A stretch of 60,875 nucleotides of DNA from Amphibacillus sediminis NBRC 103570. Its GTDB lineage: Bacteria; Bacillota; Bacilli; Bacillales; Amphibacillaceae. This document shows positions 21,693 through 29,816 of the stretch, in pieces. The notes beneath the pieces are model-generated. The model did no database searches. It was not told where the DNA came from and saw only the letters and a list, made by a program, of their open reading frames with translations. The stretch is from contig NZ_BCQW01000020.1 of NCBI RefSeq assembly GCF_001552275.1, forward strand, positions 1 through 60,875. Reading direction: 5' to 3'. Numbering within the stretch: position 1 is the first letter of the stretch; each line of letters starts with the position of its first letter. Both the position numbers and the translations under genes were made by a program.

Positions 21693-21721
21693 ATTATATA
21701 TAAAACAGCTACCCAATGCAA
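21693..21721 (-). promoter_or_regulatory. SigA-type promoter of the S10-spc-alpha operon
   Basis: TTGCAT (21716-21721), 17 bp, TATAAT (21693-21698), with A/T-rich DNA upstream that could act as an UP element. The 16 bases around the -35 (TGATAAACCTTGCATT) recur at a second promoter at 22476-22504. Confidence 0.75.
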
Positions 21722-21930
21722 GGTTTATCAAGAAAAAGTTAGGATTTTTTTGCTTAAAATCAATTCTTTTGATACTTATGCTAGTTATAGACTATCCTAT
21801 CGGCCAAAACCTTGATAAATCTAGCGTTTACTTGTTTTTACCGAAACCATCTCACTGTCTACTTACTTTCATTATACTAAGGAAAGGCTTCTTCTTTTTT
21901 TGTTGAAATATTATATTCTTTTAAAGTTAT

Positions 21931-21973
21931 AAAAAAAGAGCTTCCTATATAATAGTTATTCTAAGGATAGCCC
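21931..21973 (-). terminator. Terminator downstream of the FtsX fragment
   Basis: GGGCT-A-TCCT pairs with AGGA-A-GCTC on the minus strand (one A:A mismatch, one G:T pair), followed by seven T. It would end transcripts from the island before the S10 promoter. Confidence 0.6.
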
Positions 21974-22005
21974 ACTTATATTAAATAATCACAGTTATAT
22001 TTTTT

Positions 22006-22491
22006 CTACTTATATAATCGTTTTAATTCTTGAGATATCATCCAAGCCGTATATAAGATTGTAATGAAGACAAAGATAGTAAACGTGCCAACTCCTAACC
22101 ATAATAGCCGCCATGAAAAAGAGAAATAGAAGAGCGCTATAACTGTACCCACTACAAGACCAATAAACATTGCAGGGATACTCCAGATTAAAATTTCCTT
22201 AGCATTTAACAGCCAAATCTCTCGGCGGTTCCAGCCTATCGCTATTAACGTTTCAAGCTCATAACGCCTTACAGATATAAAGTTTGTGATCGTCTCTGTT
22301 ATTGTTAATAACATTAAGCCGAAGCTAATAAGTAATAGGACTAACAATAAGATAAGTAAATTGTCATTAATGAGCTCACCTAACTTTGTGATACTACTCT
22401 GCTGATAAGTGCGCCAAATAACAGCGACTACAAATATAGACATCAAATATCGAGTTCCTGACGGAAAAGGTTCATATTGTATAGAAAACAA
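22006..22491 (-). pseudogene. C-terminal fragment of an FtsX/MacB-type ABC permease
   Basis: About 160 residues with four hydrophobic segments; the part from about residue 44 (NLLILLLVLLLISFG, then ETITNFISVRRYELETLIAIG) is the typical FtsX-domain pattern of ABC exporter permeases. Only the last membrane domain is present; a whole permease has some 400-850 residues. The frame opens at a TTG inside a promoter-like sequence and has no proper start signal, and no ATPase gene is near. It looks like the truncated remains of a permease joined to a copy of the S10 promoter region. It could still be expressed as a small membrane protein from an internal ATG at 22443. Confidence 0.65.
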
Positions 22492-22504
22492 GTGCTGAAT
22501 GCAA
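22476..22504 (-). promoter_or_regulatory. Second copy of the S10-type promoter, reading into the FtsX fragment
   Basis: TTGCAT (22499-22504), 17 bp, TACAAT (22476-22481). The -35 neighbourhood is identical over 16 bases to the rpsJ promoter and the upstream run is again A/T-rich, which suggests a duplicated promoter segment. Confidence 0.55.
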
Positions 22505-22599
22505 GGTTTATCAGAAAAAACAAGCTTTTATTTTTTGCAAATTCTTTTGTTAAAATTTCTTAACATTGGGTCAAAAACTACGATTGTGTGTTTGACTAA

Positions 22600-22769
22600 T
22601 TATGTATTCATCAGGTTATCAAGCCAAATTAAAAGCTGGCTAATAATTTTGTTCCTGCTACTCCTCTGCGATAATGACATCCTCATCAACTCTTTGTCCG
22701 CCTTACTATAGAGCCATAAATTTAAATCGCCTTGCTTATCAAATGTAACGGAGGATTCAAGAATTTAAA
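22600..22769 (-). other. Short orphan coding fragment, unidentified
   Basis: On the minus strand an open stretch of about 50 codons ends at the TAA at 22600-22602. It includes a hydrophilic run (DKQGDLNLWLYSKADKEL) and then LLIWLDNLM. No start signal, no recognised family. It may be a gene relic left by the same rearrangement that truncated the permease. The 22492-22850 gap otherwise holds the promoter copy and the terminator listed next. Confidence 0.2.
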
Positions 22770-22805
22770 AAATGACTACTAACCTAATTAGCTTAGTAGT
22801 CATTT
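22770..22805 (-). terminator. Terminator of the lipoprotein / secreted-protein unit
   Basis: AAATGACTACTAA (22770-22782) and TTAGTAGTCATTT (22793-22805) form a perfect 13-bp stem; a T tract follows on the minus strand. It lies 45 bp after the lipoprotein stop. Confidence 0.85.
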
Positions 22806-22850
22806 CCCAGCTAAAACAAAAGTGAGGTGATAACTAGTTGTCAAAACCGT

Positions 22851-23375
22851 TTAATCACTCGCTTTCATTTCATCATCAAGATCAAATTCTAAATAATAGA
22901 GCTCTTCGTCAATTTCAAAAGCAAAATAAATCTTCTCACCTTCAGATTCTAAATATTCTTTTGCATCATCCGGCAAATTTTCTGGGTATTGCACTAACAT
23001 AGAAGCTGAATGGCGCCATTCTTGATTTGATTTTAACGGGTACTCATCCCCTATTAGACTATTACGACTTAGATAATACTGCTCCAATTCATCAGGGAAA
23101 AAACCAATATATTTCATCGTCACTTCTTTATCAGTAATGTTTTTTATGATAAATTCAATTTCCAGTCTTCTTTCAAAGTCGTCGCCCTCATCTTCAATTT
23201 GATAATATGTCTGTTCAATGGTCAGCATGTCAAATACAGGGTTTTCTTCCTCTTCAAGATTCTCAATTTCTTCATTAACCTTGGTATAGGTTAATTCATC
23301 AAATTCACTTGAATTTGATGAATTACAACTTGTAAGAAGTAATGCTAATGATAATAGATACAAAATTCTCAACAT
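22851..23375 (-). CDS. Putative lipoprotein, unknown function
   Basis: Product of 174 aa with a lipoprotein signal: hydrophobic residues 3-14, then the lipobox LTSC with Cys17. The mature part is very acidic (EEIENLEEEENP, then LEFDLDDEMKASD at the end) and probably beta-rich, with a middle segment that reads like an extracellular beta-sandwich (IEFIIKNITDKEVTMKYIGF). The start is fixed at the ATG at 23375 by AGGAG 7 nt upstream; the longer open frame lacks an SD and would bury the signal. It follows the secreted-protein gene by 13 bp and shares its promoter and terminator. No family was recognised. The gene lies in the tuf-rpsJ gap, where B. subtilis has only one unrelated gene. Confidence 0.8.
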   Translation of the reverse strand: MLRILYLLSLALLLTSCNSSNSSEFDELTYTKVNEEIENLEEEENPVFDMLTIEQTYYQIEDEGDDFERRLEIEFIIKNITDKEVTMKYIGFFPDELEQYYLSRNSLIGDEYPLKSNQEWRHSASMLVQYPENLPDDAKEYLESEGEKIYFAFEIDEELYYLEFDLDDEMKASD

Positions 23376-23388
23376 TCTTAAACTCCTA

Positions 23389-24114
23389 TCAGTAAGACTC
23401 TGTATAACCGCCTGTGCCATTTCTCCAGCGCCCTTGTATGATTTGAGATAACCTTTTTTTATTCATATAATTAGGTGCTTTAGAAATCTTGTTTGGACTA
23501 TTTTTTTTGCGTGAATAGTCGTAACTAGCTGTTGCAACCTCATCCTTTTTACTATCGATATATGATACGACCACATGCTTATACCAATAGCGACTTAAAC
23601 TATAGCCATAGTCTCTCCACGCCCCTCTATCATAAACATATAACCAATGGTAAAAATACCGATCTGAATACTGTGTTGTGCTCTTAACATTTTTCCCTTT
23701 ACCACTGCCTACATCTTTTGCTACCTTTGTTAGCGAATTCCAAATAGAACTACCTTTCTCAATCCATTTCCCTATGCCAGGTAGATAGGTAGCTAGTGTA
23801 ATTGAGGCACTTTTAAACGTCTCCATCGATTTGAAATCTCTTGGTCTTCTATCTCTTAGGCCGTTTAGTTTTGAAAGCGCATCATTAATTTTAGTAGCAC
23901 CATTCCCAGGATCATTAACAAAAAGCCTAACATCCCCTTCATGTCCTTCAGGGTAGAATATCTCTGTATTAATTATAGTCGTTTCAGAGGGTAAATGTGG
24001 AGCCGGAATAGTTGGACCCCCATTGTAACTTCGTGCAGATAAAATCGGAGTGAAATTCATGCTGATAATTGTAAAGATTAGAGCAATTACTAAACACCTT
24101 TTAATTTCTCTCAT
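23389..24114 (-). CDS. Putative secreted protein, unknown function
   Basis: Product of 241 aa with a Sec signal peptide (KR then a hydrophobic run to about residue 23, probable cleavage after ILSA near 27). The mature part is rich in Tyr, Arg, Lys and Ser. A segment at about 100-130 (LATYLPGIGKWIEKGSSIWN) is amphipathic; a Tyr-rich block follows (FYHWLYVYDRGAWRDYGYSL). The C-terminal third is basic. No enzyme motif or known family was recognised. GAGAGG lies about 10 nt before the ATG and a TTGACA-16-TACTAT promoter is 64-91 bp upstream. With the following lipoprotein it forms a closed two-gene unit, suggesting that the two act together at the cell surface; this is inference. Confidence 0.78.
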   Translation of the reverse strand: MREIKRCLVIALIFTIISMNFTPILSARSYNGGPTIPAPHLPSETTIINTEIFYPEGHEGDVRLFVNDPGNGATKINDALSKLNGLRDRRPRDFKSMETFKSASITLATYLPGIGKWIEKGSSIWNSLTKVAKDVGSGKGKNVKSTTQYSDRYFYHWLYVYDRGAWRDYGYSLSRYWYKHVVVSYIDSKKDEVATASYDYSRKKNSPNKISKAPNYMNKKRLSQIIQGRWRNGTGGYTESY

Positions 24115-24177
24115 TTCAAATCTACCTCTCTAATGGTTTATTACGCTCATAATTAAAATCTGGAAACGGATGATTTA

Positions 24178-24205
24178 ATAGTAGCACTATAAGTAATAAT
24201 GTCAA
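24178..24205 (-). promoter_or_regulatory. Promoter of the secreted-protein / lipoprotein unit
   Basis: TTGACA (24200-24205), 16 bp, TACTAT (24178-24183) on the minus strand, about 64 bp before the start codon. Confidence 0.65.
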
Positions 24206-24261
24206 TAATTTACTTGTAAAACTTTTTATATTCTATTATTTTATGGGTTGTGTGTTAAATG

Positions 24262-24465
24262 TTGGGTTTTTTGTGAATGTTGCTTCACCCTTACCTAACA
24301 TGAACACTCTCACTTTTATACTTATGTGTTTTTAACCATATCTTTGATCGAAACCGTCAAAAGCTCTGAAAGCCAAAGGCGTTTCGTTTCATTACTTTAG
24401 TGAGATTATTTATCCCTTCTAGAAAACCATTGGTGTAGTTATAGGAAAAGCTGTTTAATACCTCA
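24262..24465 (-). mobile_element. ISL3-family insertion sequence relic (transposase C-terminus and end)
   Basis: Minus-strand translation gives a fragment close to the end of ISL3-type transposases: NSFSYNYTNGFLEG, NNLTKVMKRNAFGF, a stop, then in another frame RFRSKIWLKTHK. The first part corresponds to the family block SNG..EG.NNKIK..KR..YGY. It is followed by GGGTGAAGCAACATTCAC and AAAAAACCC, like the right end of such elements. The rest of the transposase and the other end are missing, so the element is dead. Confidence 0.65.
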
Positions 24466-24660
24466 ACTTACCAGTTATGAAATTATCCACTCCGATTTCA
24501 ACTTTCTTAACGATTACTTCTTCTGATCCTGGTAATAATATGTAGAATTCATTATGCACGTTATCTCCATTCGTTTCTAGCTTCTCATCAACCAAGTCTA
24601 AAGAATGGACGATATCGTGCATTTTTTTCAGAATTTTATCTGAACCCCAACAAATATTAT
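24455..24660 (-). other. Unassigned open fragment between tuf and the ISL3 relic
   Basis: About 65 codons are open on the minus strand up to the TAA at 24455 (including KKMHDIVHSLDLVDEKLE and EFYILLPGSEEVIVKK). The frame runs upstream into the tuf terminator and has no ribosome binding site, so a complete gene is unlikely. It may be the tail of a gene cut by the ISL3 insertion. Confidence 0.2.
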
Positions 24661-24678
24661 AGAGCCAATAAAGAAAGC

Positions 24679-24716
24679 AAAAAATCCGACTACCTAAATA
24701 GGTAATCGGATTTTTT
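24679..24716 (-). terminator. Terminator after tuf
   Basis: AAAAAATCCGA and TCGGATTTTTT with an inner TACCTA/TAGGTA form a long stem (one C:A mismatch, 2-nt loop) with T tracts on both strands, 22 bp after the tuf stop. It closes the str operon. Confidence 0.88.
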
Positions 24717-24737
24717 ATAAGCATTTTATGCTATTAA

Positions 24738-25928
24738 TTATTTTTCAATTTTATTTACAACGCCTGAACCTACTGTACGTCCACCTTCACGGATAGAGAA
24801 GCGAGTTCCATCTTCAATCGCGATTGGTGAAATCAATTCTACAGTCATTTCAGTGTTATCGCCAGGCATTACCATTTCTACGCCTTCTGGTAAATTAACA
24901 ACGCCAGTTACGTCAGTTGTACGGAAGTAGAACTGAGGACGGTAGTTATCGAAGAATGGAGTGTGACGTCCTCCTTCTTCTTTTGATAAAACATAAACTT
25001 CTGCTTTGAACTGAGTATGAGGTGTAATTGTACCTGGTTTAGCAAGCACTTGTCCACGGTTGATCTCTTCACGAGATACACCACGTAAAAGCGCACCAAT
25101 GTTGTCACCAGCTTCAGCAAAATCAAGAAGCTTACGGAACATTTCAACACCAGTTACAGTTGTTTTGCTTGGCTCCTCAGCAAGACCGATGATCTCAACT
25201 TCGTCACCAACTTTAACAACACCACGCTCAACACGTCCTGTTGCAACAGTACCACGACCAGTGATAGAGAATACGTCCTCAACTGGCATCATGAATGGTT
25301 TTTCAGTATCACGATCTGGACGAGGAATATACTCATCAACAGCATTCATTAATTCCATGATCGCGTCAACGTAAGTTGCATCTCCTTCAAGTGCTTTAAG
25401 AGCTGAACCTTTAATTACTGGTACATCATCACCAGGGAAGTCATACTCAGATAGTAAATCACGAACTTCCATCTCAACTAATTCAAGAAGCTCTTCGTCG
25501 TCTACCATGTCACATTTGTTTAAGAATACAACGATAGCTGGTACACCTACGTTACGAGAAAGAAGGATGTGCTCACGAGTTTGTGGCATTGGACCATCAG
25601 CAGCAGATACTACTAAGATCGCGCCGTCCATTTGAGCAGCACCAGTGATCATGTTTTTAACGTAGTCAGCGTGTCCTGGGCAATCAACGTGTGCATAGTG
25701 ACGGTTATCAGTTTCATACTCAACGTGTGCAGTTGAGATTGTGATTCCACGCTCACGCTCTTCAGGCGCACCATCAATTTGATCGTATGCCATTGCAGTA
25801 CCTTTACCAGATTTTTGGTGAAGCACGGTAGAAATTGCAGCAGTTAAAGTTGTTTTACCGTGGTCAACGTGTCCAATTGTACCAATATTAACGTGGTCTT
25901 TGGAACGGTCGAATTTTTCTTTAGCCAT
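24738..25928 (-). CDS. tuf: Elongation factor Tu
   Basis: GTPase that brings aminoacyl-tRNA to the ribosome. The 396 aa product has G1 [10 protein letters not shown], switch I region [11 protein letters not shown]3 [10 protein letters not shown]4 NKCDMV and G5 GSALKAL, then domains 2 and 3 ending [19 protein letters not shown] precedes the ATG. It lies 127 bp after fusA; the gap holds an 8-bp hairpin and probably an extra promoter, giving higher tuf expression. Confidence 0.99.
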   Translation of the reverse strand: MAKEKFDRSKDHVNIGTIGHVDHGKTTLTAAISTVLHQKSGKGTAMAYDQIDGAPEERERGITISTAHVEYETDNRHYAHVDCPGHADYVKNMITGAAQMDGAILVVSAADGPMPQTREHILLSRNVGVPAIVVFLNKCDMVDDEELLELVEMEVRDLLSEYDFPGDDVPVIKGSALKALEGDATYVDAIMELMNAVDEYIPRPDRDTEKPFMMPVEDVFSITGRGTVATGRVERGVVKVGDEVEIIGLAEEPSKTTVTGVEMFRKLLDFAEAGDNIGALLRGVSREEINRGQVLAKPGTITPHTQFKAEVYVLSKEEGGRHTPFFDNYRPQFYFRTTDVTGVVNLPEGVEMVMPGDNTEMTVELISPIAIEDGTRFSIREGGRTVGSGVVNKIEK

Positions 25929-25986
25929 TATATAGTTCCTCCTTTAAATAAATAAAAGTTAATTTTATATATATCATGTATGCTTA

Positions 25987-26014
25987 CTTAGAAACAAACT
26001 AAATTATTTCTAAG
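25987..26014 (-). repeat. Hairpin in the fusA-tuf gap
   Basis: CTTAGAAA (25987-25994) and TTTCTAAG (26007-26014) form an 8-bp stem with a 12-nt loop. There is no T tract. Possible processing or stabilising element ahead of tuf. Confidence 0.5.
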
Positions 26015-26055
26015 CTTACAATACAAGTTATACTTTAGTTTCTGGAAAAAATCAA

Positions 26056-28134
26056 TTATTCCCCAGCATTTTTCTTAATTATTTCTTCAGCAATCGCTTT
26101 AGGGACTTCTTCGTAGTGGTCGAATACCATTGTATAAGTACCACGGCCCTGAGTGTTTGAACGTAATGCTGTCGCATAACCAAACATTTCAGCTAATGGC
26201 ACAAATGCTTTAACCACTTGTGCATTACCACGAGCCTCCATACCTTCTACTCGACCACGACGAGAGGTTACATCCCCCATAATGTCACCCATATATTCTT
26301 CTGGAACAATGATTTCAACTCTTTCAATCGGCTCCAAAATAACAGGGTTACATTTGCTCTTCGCATTTTTTAATGCCATTGAAGCCGCTACTCTAAAGGC
26401 TGTTTCGTTAGAGTCAACATCATGATAGCTACCATCATAAAGAGTTGCTTTGACATCGATTAATGGATAGCCGGCAAGAACACCGTTTTCCATTGACTCT
26501 TTAATCCCAGCTTCAACTGATGGAATGTACTCACGTGGTACAACCCCACCGACAATGTTATTGACAAATTCGAAGCCAGCGCCTTCTTCATTCGGCTCAA
26601 ATTTAATCCAAACATGACCGTATTGTCCACGACCACCAGATTGACGGACAAACTTTCCTTCAACTTCAGCTGAACTACGGAAGGTTTCACGGTAGGATAC
26701 TTGTGGCGCACCTACGTTAGCCTCTACTTTAAATTCACGCTTCATACGGTCTACGATAATATCAAGGTGAAGTTCACCCATACCAGAAATAATCGTTTGA
26801 CCAGTTTCAGGATTGGTCTCTGTTTTAAAGGTTGGATCTTCTTCAGCAAGTTTACCTAAGGCTACAGACATTTTATCTTGGTCAGCTTTAGATTTTGGTT
26901 CAATAGCTACCGAGATTACTGGCTCTGGGAATTCCATGGATTCTAGGATAACAAGGTTCTTATCATCACATAGTGTATCCCCTGTACCTGTATCTTTTAA
27001 GCCTACAGCTCCAGCAATGTCACCCGCGTAAACTTCATCAATTTCTTCACGAGAATTAGCGTGCATTTGCAGGATACGTCCGATCCGTTCACGCTTACCT
27101 TTAGTTGAATTCTGTACATAAGAACCAGATTTCAATACACCAGAATAGACTCGGAAGTAGGTTAACTTACCAACAAATGGGTCAGTTGCAACTTTAAATG
27201 CTAATGCTGAGAACGGCTCATTATCATCAGCTTTACGAACAACTTCCTCACCTGTCTCAGGAATGTGCCCTTCAATTGGTGGAATATCAATTGGTGACGG
27301 TAAGTAATCAACCACACCATCAATAAGCAATTGAACACCCTTGTTCTTAAACGCTGAACCACAGAATACCGGATAGAATTCTACACTCAACGTTGCATTA
27401 CGAACCGCTTGCTTTAATTCATCATTTGAGATTTCTTCACCTTCTAAGTAGCGCATCATCAAGTCTTCATCTAATTCAGCAACTGCTTCGATTAAACGTG
27501 TTCTCAACTCTTCCGCCTTATCTTTCAAATCAGCCGGAATTTCTTTTGCTTCAGCACGCGTACCAAGGTCATCCTCATAAAAATAGGCTTCCATTGTAAT
27601 TAAGTCAATGATCCCCTCAAACGCATCTTCAGCTCCGATAGGATACTGAACAGGGTGAGCATTAGCACCTAAACGGTCCGCTAATGTACCAACTGAGTAC
27701 ATAAAGTCTGCACCGGTTTTGTCCATCTTATTGACGAATACAATACGCGGAACACCATAAGTTGTTGCTTGACGCCATACGGTTTCTGTTTGTGGCTCAA
27801 CACCAGATTGTGCGTCGAGTACTGTTACAGCACCGTCAAGTACACGCAGTGAACGCTCTACTTCAACAGTAAAGTCTACGTGACCTGGAGTATCGATGAT
27901 ATTAATGCGGTGCCCTTTCCACTGAGCTGTTGTAGCAGCAGATGTAATGGTAATACCACGCTCTTGCTCTTGCTCCATCCAGTCCATTTGTGAAGCACCT
28001 TCATGCGTCTCACCAATTTTGTGGATTTTACCAGTATAGAAAAGGATACGCTCAGTAGCAGTTGTTTTACCCGCATCAATGTGAGCCATGATCCCAATAT
28101 TACGTGTTTTCTCCAAGGAGAACTCTCTAGGCAT
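26056..28134 (-). CDS. fusA: Elongation factor G
   Basis: GTPase driving translocation and ribosome recycling. The 692 aa product has G1 AHIDAGKTT, the switch block [12 protein letters not shown]3 DTPGHVDF and G4 NKMDKTG, then domains II-V; domain IV carries the [11 protein letters not shown] block. Length is that of B. subtilis EF-G. A perfect 13-bp hairpin lies upstream, after rpsG. Confidence 0.99.
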   Translation of the reverse strand: MPREFSLEKTRNIGIMAHIDAGKTTATERILFYTGKIHKIGETHEGASQMDWMEQEQERGITITSAATTAQWKGHRINIIDTPGHVDFTVEVERSLRVLDGAVTVLDAQSGVEPQTETVWRQATTYGVPRIVFVNKMDKTGADFMYSVGTLADRLGANAHPVQYPIGAEDAFEGIIDLITMEAYFYEDDLGTRAEAKEIPADLKDKAEELRTRLIEAVAELDEDLMMRYLEGEEISNDELKQAVRNATLSVEFYPVFCGSAFKNKGVQLLIDGVVDYLPSPIDIPPIEGHIPETGEEVVRKADDNEPFSALAFKVATDPFVGKLTYFRVYSGVLKSGSYVQNSTKGKRERIGRILQMHANSREEIDEVYAGDIAGAVGLKDTGTGDTLCDDKNLVILESMEFPEPVISVAIEPKSKADQDKMSVALGKLAEEDPTFKTETNPETGQTIISGMGELHLDIIVDRMKREFKVEANVGAPQVSYRETFRSSAEVEGKFVRQSGGRGQYGHVWIKFEPNEEGAGFEFVNNIVGGVVPREYIPSVEAGIKESMENGVLAGYPLIDVKATLYDGSYHDVDSNETAFRVAASMALKNAKSKCNPVILEPIERVEIIVPEEYMGDIMGDVTSRRGRVEGMEARGNAQVVKAFVPLAEMFGYATALRSNTQGRGTYTMVFDHYEEVPKAIAEEIIKKNAGE

Positions 28135-28180
28135 ATTTCTTTCTCCTTCCTCTTATGTTATATCAAAATTGATCAGCAGA

Positions 28181-28208
28181 CTAACATATTAGCAAGCTAA
28201 TATGTTAG
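28181..28208 (-). repeat. 13-bp perfect hairpin in the rpsG-fusA gap
   Basis: CTAACATATTAGC (28181-28193) and GCTAATATGTTAG (28196-28208) with a 2-nt loop fill most of the 85-bp gap. The stem is A/T-rich and not followed by T, so it is not a normal terminator. Confidence 0.75.
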
Positions 28209-28219
28209 ATTGCTTCATC

Positions 28220-28690
28220 CTACCAACGGTAGTGAGCAAATGCTTTGTTTGCTTCTGCCATTTTGTGCATATCTTCGCGCTTCTTAACTGAAGCACCTGT
28301 ATTATTAGATGCATCTAAAATTTCGTTAGCAAGACGTTCTTCCATCGTTTTCTCACCGCGTAGACGGGAGTAATTTACGATATAACGAAGACCTAATGCC
28401 TGACGACGTTCTGGACGTACCTCAACCGGAACTTGGTAGTTTGAACCACCAACACGACGAGCACGAACCTCTAATACAGGCATAACATTTTTCATTGCTT
28501 GTTCAAAAACTTCAATAGCCGGCTGGCCACTACGTTCTTGGACAAGTTCAAAAGCACGATATAGAATTTTTTGAGCCTTACCTCTTTTTCCATCAACCAT
28601 AATTTGGTTAATCAAACGAGTGACAAGCTTCGAGTTATATAACGGATCTGGTAAGACATCACGTTTAGCTACAGGACCTTTACGTGGCAT
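28220..28690 (-). CDS. rpsG: 30S ribosomal protein S7
   Basis: Initiator of 30S head assembly. The 156 aa product starts [16 protein letters not shown] and has [18 protein letters not shown] and [25 protein letters not shown] precedes the ATG. It is separated from rpsL by 199 bp, unusually long, because a family F repeat fills the gap. Confidence 0.99.
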   Translation of the reverse strand: MPRKGPVAKRDVLPDPLYNSKLVTRLINQIMVDGKRGKAQKILYRAFELVQERSGQPAIEVFEQAMKNVMPVLEVRARRVGGSNYQVPVEVRPERRQALGLRYIVNYSRLRGEKTMEERLANEILDASNNTGASVKKREDMHKMAEANKAFAHYRW

Positions 28691-28736
28691 AGTCTACCTC
28701 CTTTCATGATAATCAATCAAAATTTCTTCGATAGGT

Positions 28737-28875
28737 TGTTCAAAAAACCAATTGATAAGCGTCGCATCTCATTGTTGGCTCAGTTTTGCGCTACTCATGT
28801 ATCAAAGGATACGCTTTTGTTGCTCAACTAATCAACATCTCAATCCGCTTGCTTCTTATTCGGCTTTTTTGAACA
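28737..28875. repeat. Family F repeat (MITE-like), copy 1 in the rpsL-rpsG gap
   Basis: A 139-bp unit with perfect 11-bp terminal inverted repeats TGTTCAAAAAA (28737-28747) and TTTTTTGAACA (28865-28875). The inside has AATTGATAAGCGTCGC and a central GTAT...ATAC hairpin. It starts 14 bp after the rpsL stop in transcript direction and ends about 34 bp before the rpsG SD. A related copy lies next to sigH. No coding capacity. Confidence 0.8.
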
Positions 28876-28889
28876 CACACTTTAATATT

Positions 28890-29303
28890 TTATTTTTTAG
28901 GACGCTTTGTTCCATACTTAGAACGGCCTTGCATACGACCATCCACACCAGCAGTATCTAACGCACCACGAACAATATGGTAGCGCACACCAGGTAAGTC
29001 TTTTACACGACCTCCACGGATTAACACAACACTGTGCTCTTGAAGGTTGTGACCAATACCTGGGATATAAGCTGTAACTTCAATACCATTAGTTAAACGA
29101 ACACGTGCATATTTACGTAATGCAGAGTTCGGTTTTTTAGGTGTTAACGTACCAACACGTGTACATACCCCACGTTTTTGTGGTGAAGATTGATCAGTCA
29201 ACGATTTTTTAAAGCTATTGTATCCTTTATTTAAAGCTGGTGAATCAGACTTTTTCGTCTTGCTCACACGACCTTTACGGACAAGTTGATTAATAGTTGG
29301 CAT
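28890..29303 (-). CDS. rpsL: 30S ribosomal protein S12
   Basis: Decoding-centre protein. The 137 aa product has the conserved loop [19 protein letters not shown] and [25 protein letters not shown]; the lysines linked to streptomycin resistance are the wild-type residues. AGGAGG precedes the ATG. Confidence 0.99.
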   Translation of the reverse strand: MPTINQLVRKGRVSKTKKSDSPALNKGYNSFKKSLTDQSSPQKRGVCTRVGTLTPKKPNSALRKYARVRLTNGIEVTAYIPGIGHNLQEHSVVLIRGGRVKDLPGVRYHIVRGALDTAGVDGRMQGRSKYGTKRPKK

Positions 29304-29419
29304 TACTTTTTCCTCCTCTCATCACTTACTTGTAATTCCACACATCCAGGTGGTTCATTTATAAGCAAAAAACAAAGCTTTCATGAAATACGGCCAATTA
29401 GCCTCTTTTCATCAAAACT

Positions 29420-29671
29420 CTATTGCTTTATTGCTACGGCTGCTGTCCCCACTTCAATTCCACAGGCTTTCCCTAATTTTTTCTTAGAATCCACCATTGT
29501 ATAAGGAATATCCATTTTTTCAGCTAGCTGCGACACCTTCGCTATCATGTCTAAATCGACATCTTCAGCGATAACGACTTCCTTCACTTCGCCACTCTTC
29601 ATGGCTTTTATCGTTTGTTTAGTGCCGATAATCAAACGATCCTTTACTTTAGTTACTTTATCATAAGACAT
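29420..29671 (-). CDS. rplGB: L7Ae-family ribosomal protein (YbxF type)
   Basis: Small K-turn RNA-binding protein of 83 aa, found at this place in Bacillus. The L7Ae block [21 protein letters not shown] and the end [17 protein letters not shown] are clear. The start is set at the ATG at 29671 ([11 protein letters not shown]) by GGAGG 8 nt upstream; the longer frame contains residues unlike the family. It is the first gene after the str promoter. Confidence 0.96.
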   Translation of the reverse strand: MSYDKVTKVKDRLIIGTKQTIKAMKSGEVKEVVIAEDVDLDMIAKVSQLAEKMDIPYTMVDSKKKLGKACGIEVGTAAVAIKQ

Positions 29672-29715
29672 TAGCATATCCTCCAAAGCAATAAGGTAAC
29701 AGAAGCACCTTGAAT

Positions 29716-29744
29716 ATAGTACCACCCAAGTCAGCTCATGTCAA
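29716..29744 (-). promoter_or_regulatory. Promoter of rplGB-rpsL-rpsG-fusA-tuf
   Basis: TTGACA (29739-29744), 17 bp, TACTAT (29716-29721) on the minus strand, 45 bp upstream of rplGB and just after rpoC. Confidence 0.75.
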
Positions 29745-29787
29745 CTTAAATTCAACAAAGACAATAATTTTTTCCTTGGGTAGTACT
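29718..29787. repeat. Inverted repeat enclosing the str promoter
   Basis: AGTACCACCCAAG (29718-29730) and CTTGGGTAGTACT (29775-29787) are inverse complements at 12 of 13 positions, with one G:T pair possible in RNA. One arm covers the -10 region, the other lies upstream of the -35. It may be an operator, or form a stem in the rpoC read-through transcript. Confidence 0.6.
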
Positions 29788-29816
29788 AAATCAATCTGTG
29801 CTAACAGCAACTCTTT

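Noticed and set aside
28752-28961. 69-codon plus-strand open frame between rpsG and rpsL
   Set aside because: It is inside the family F repeat and antisense to rpsL, with no start signal.
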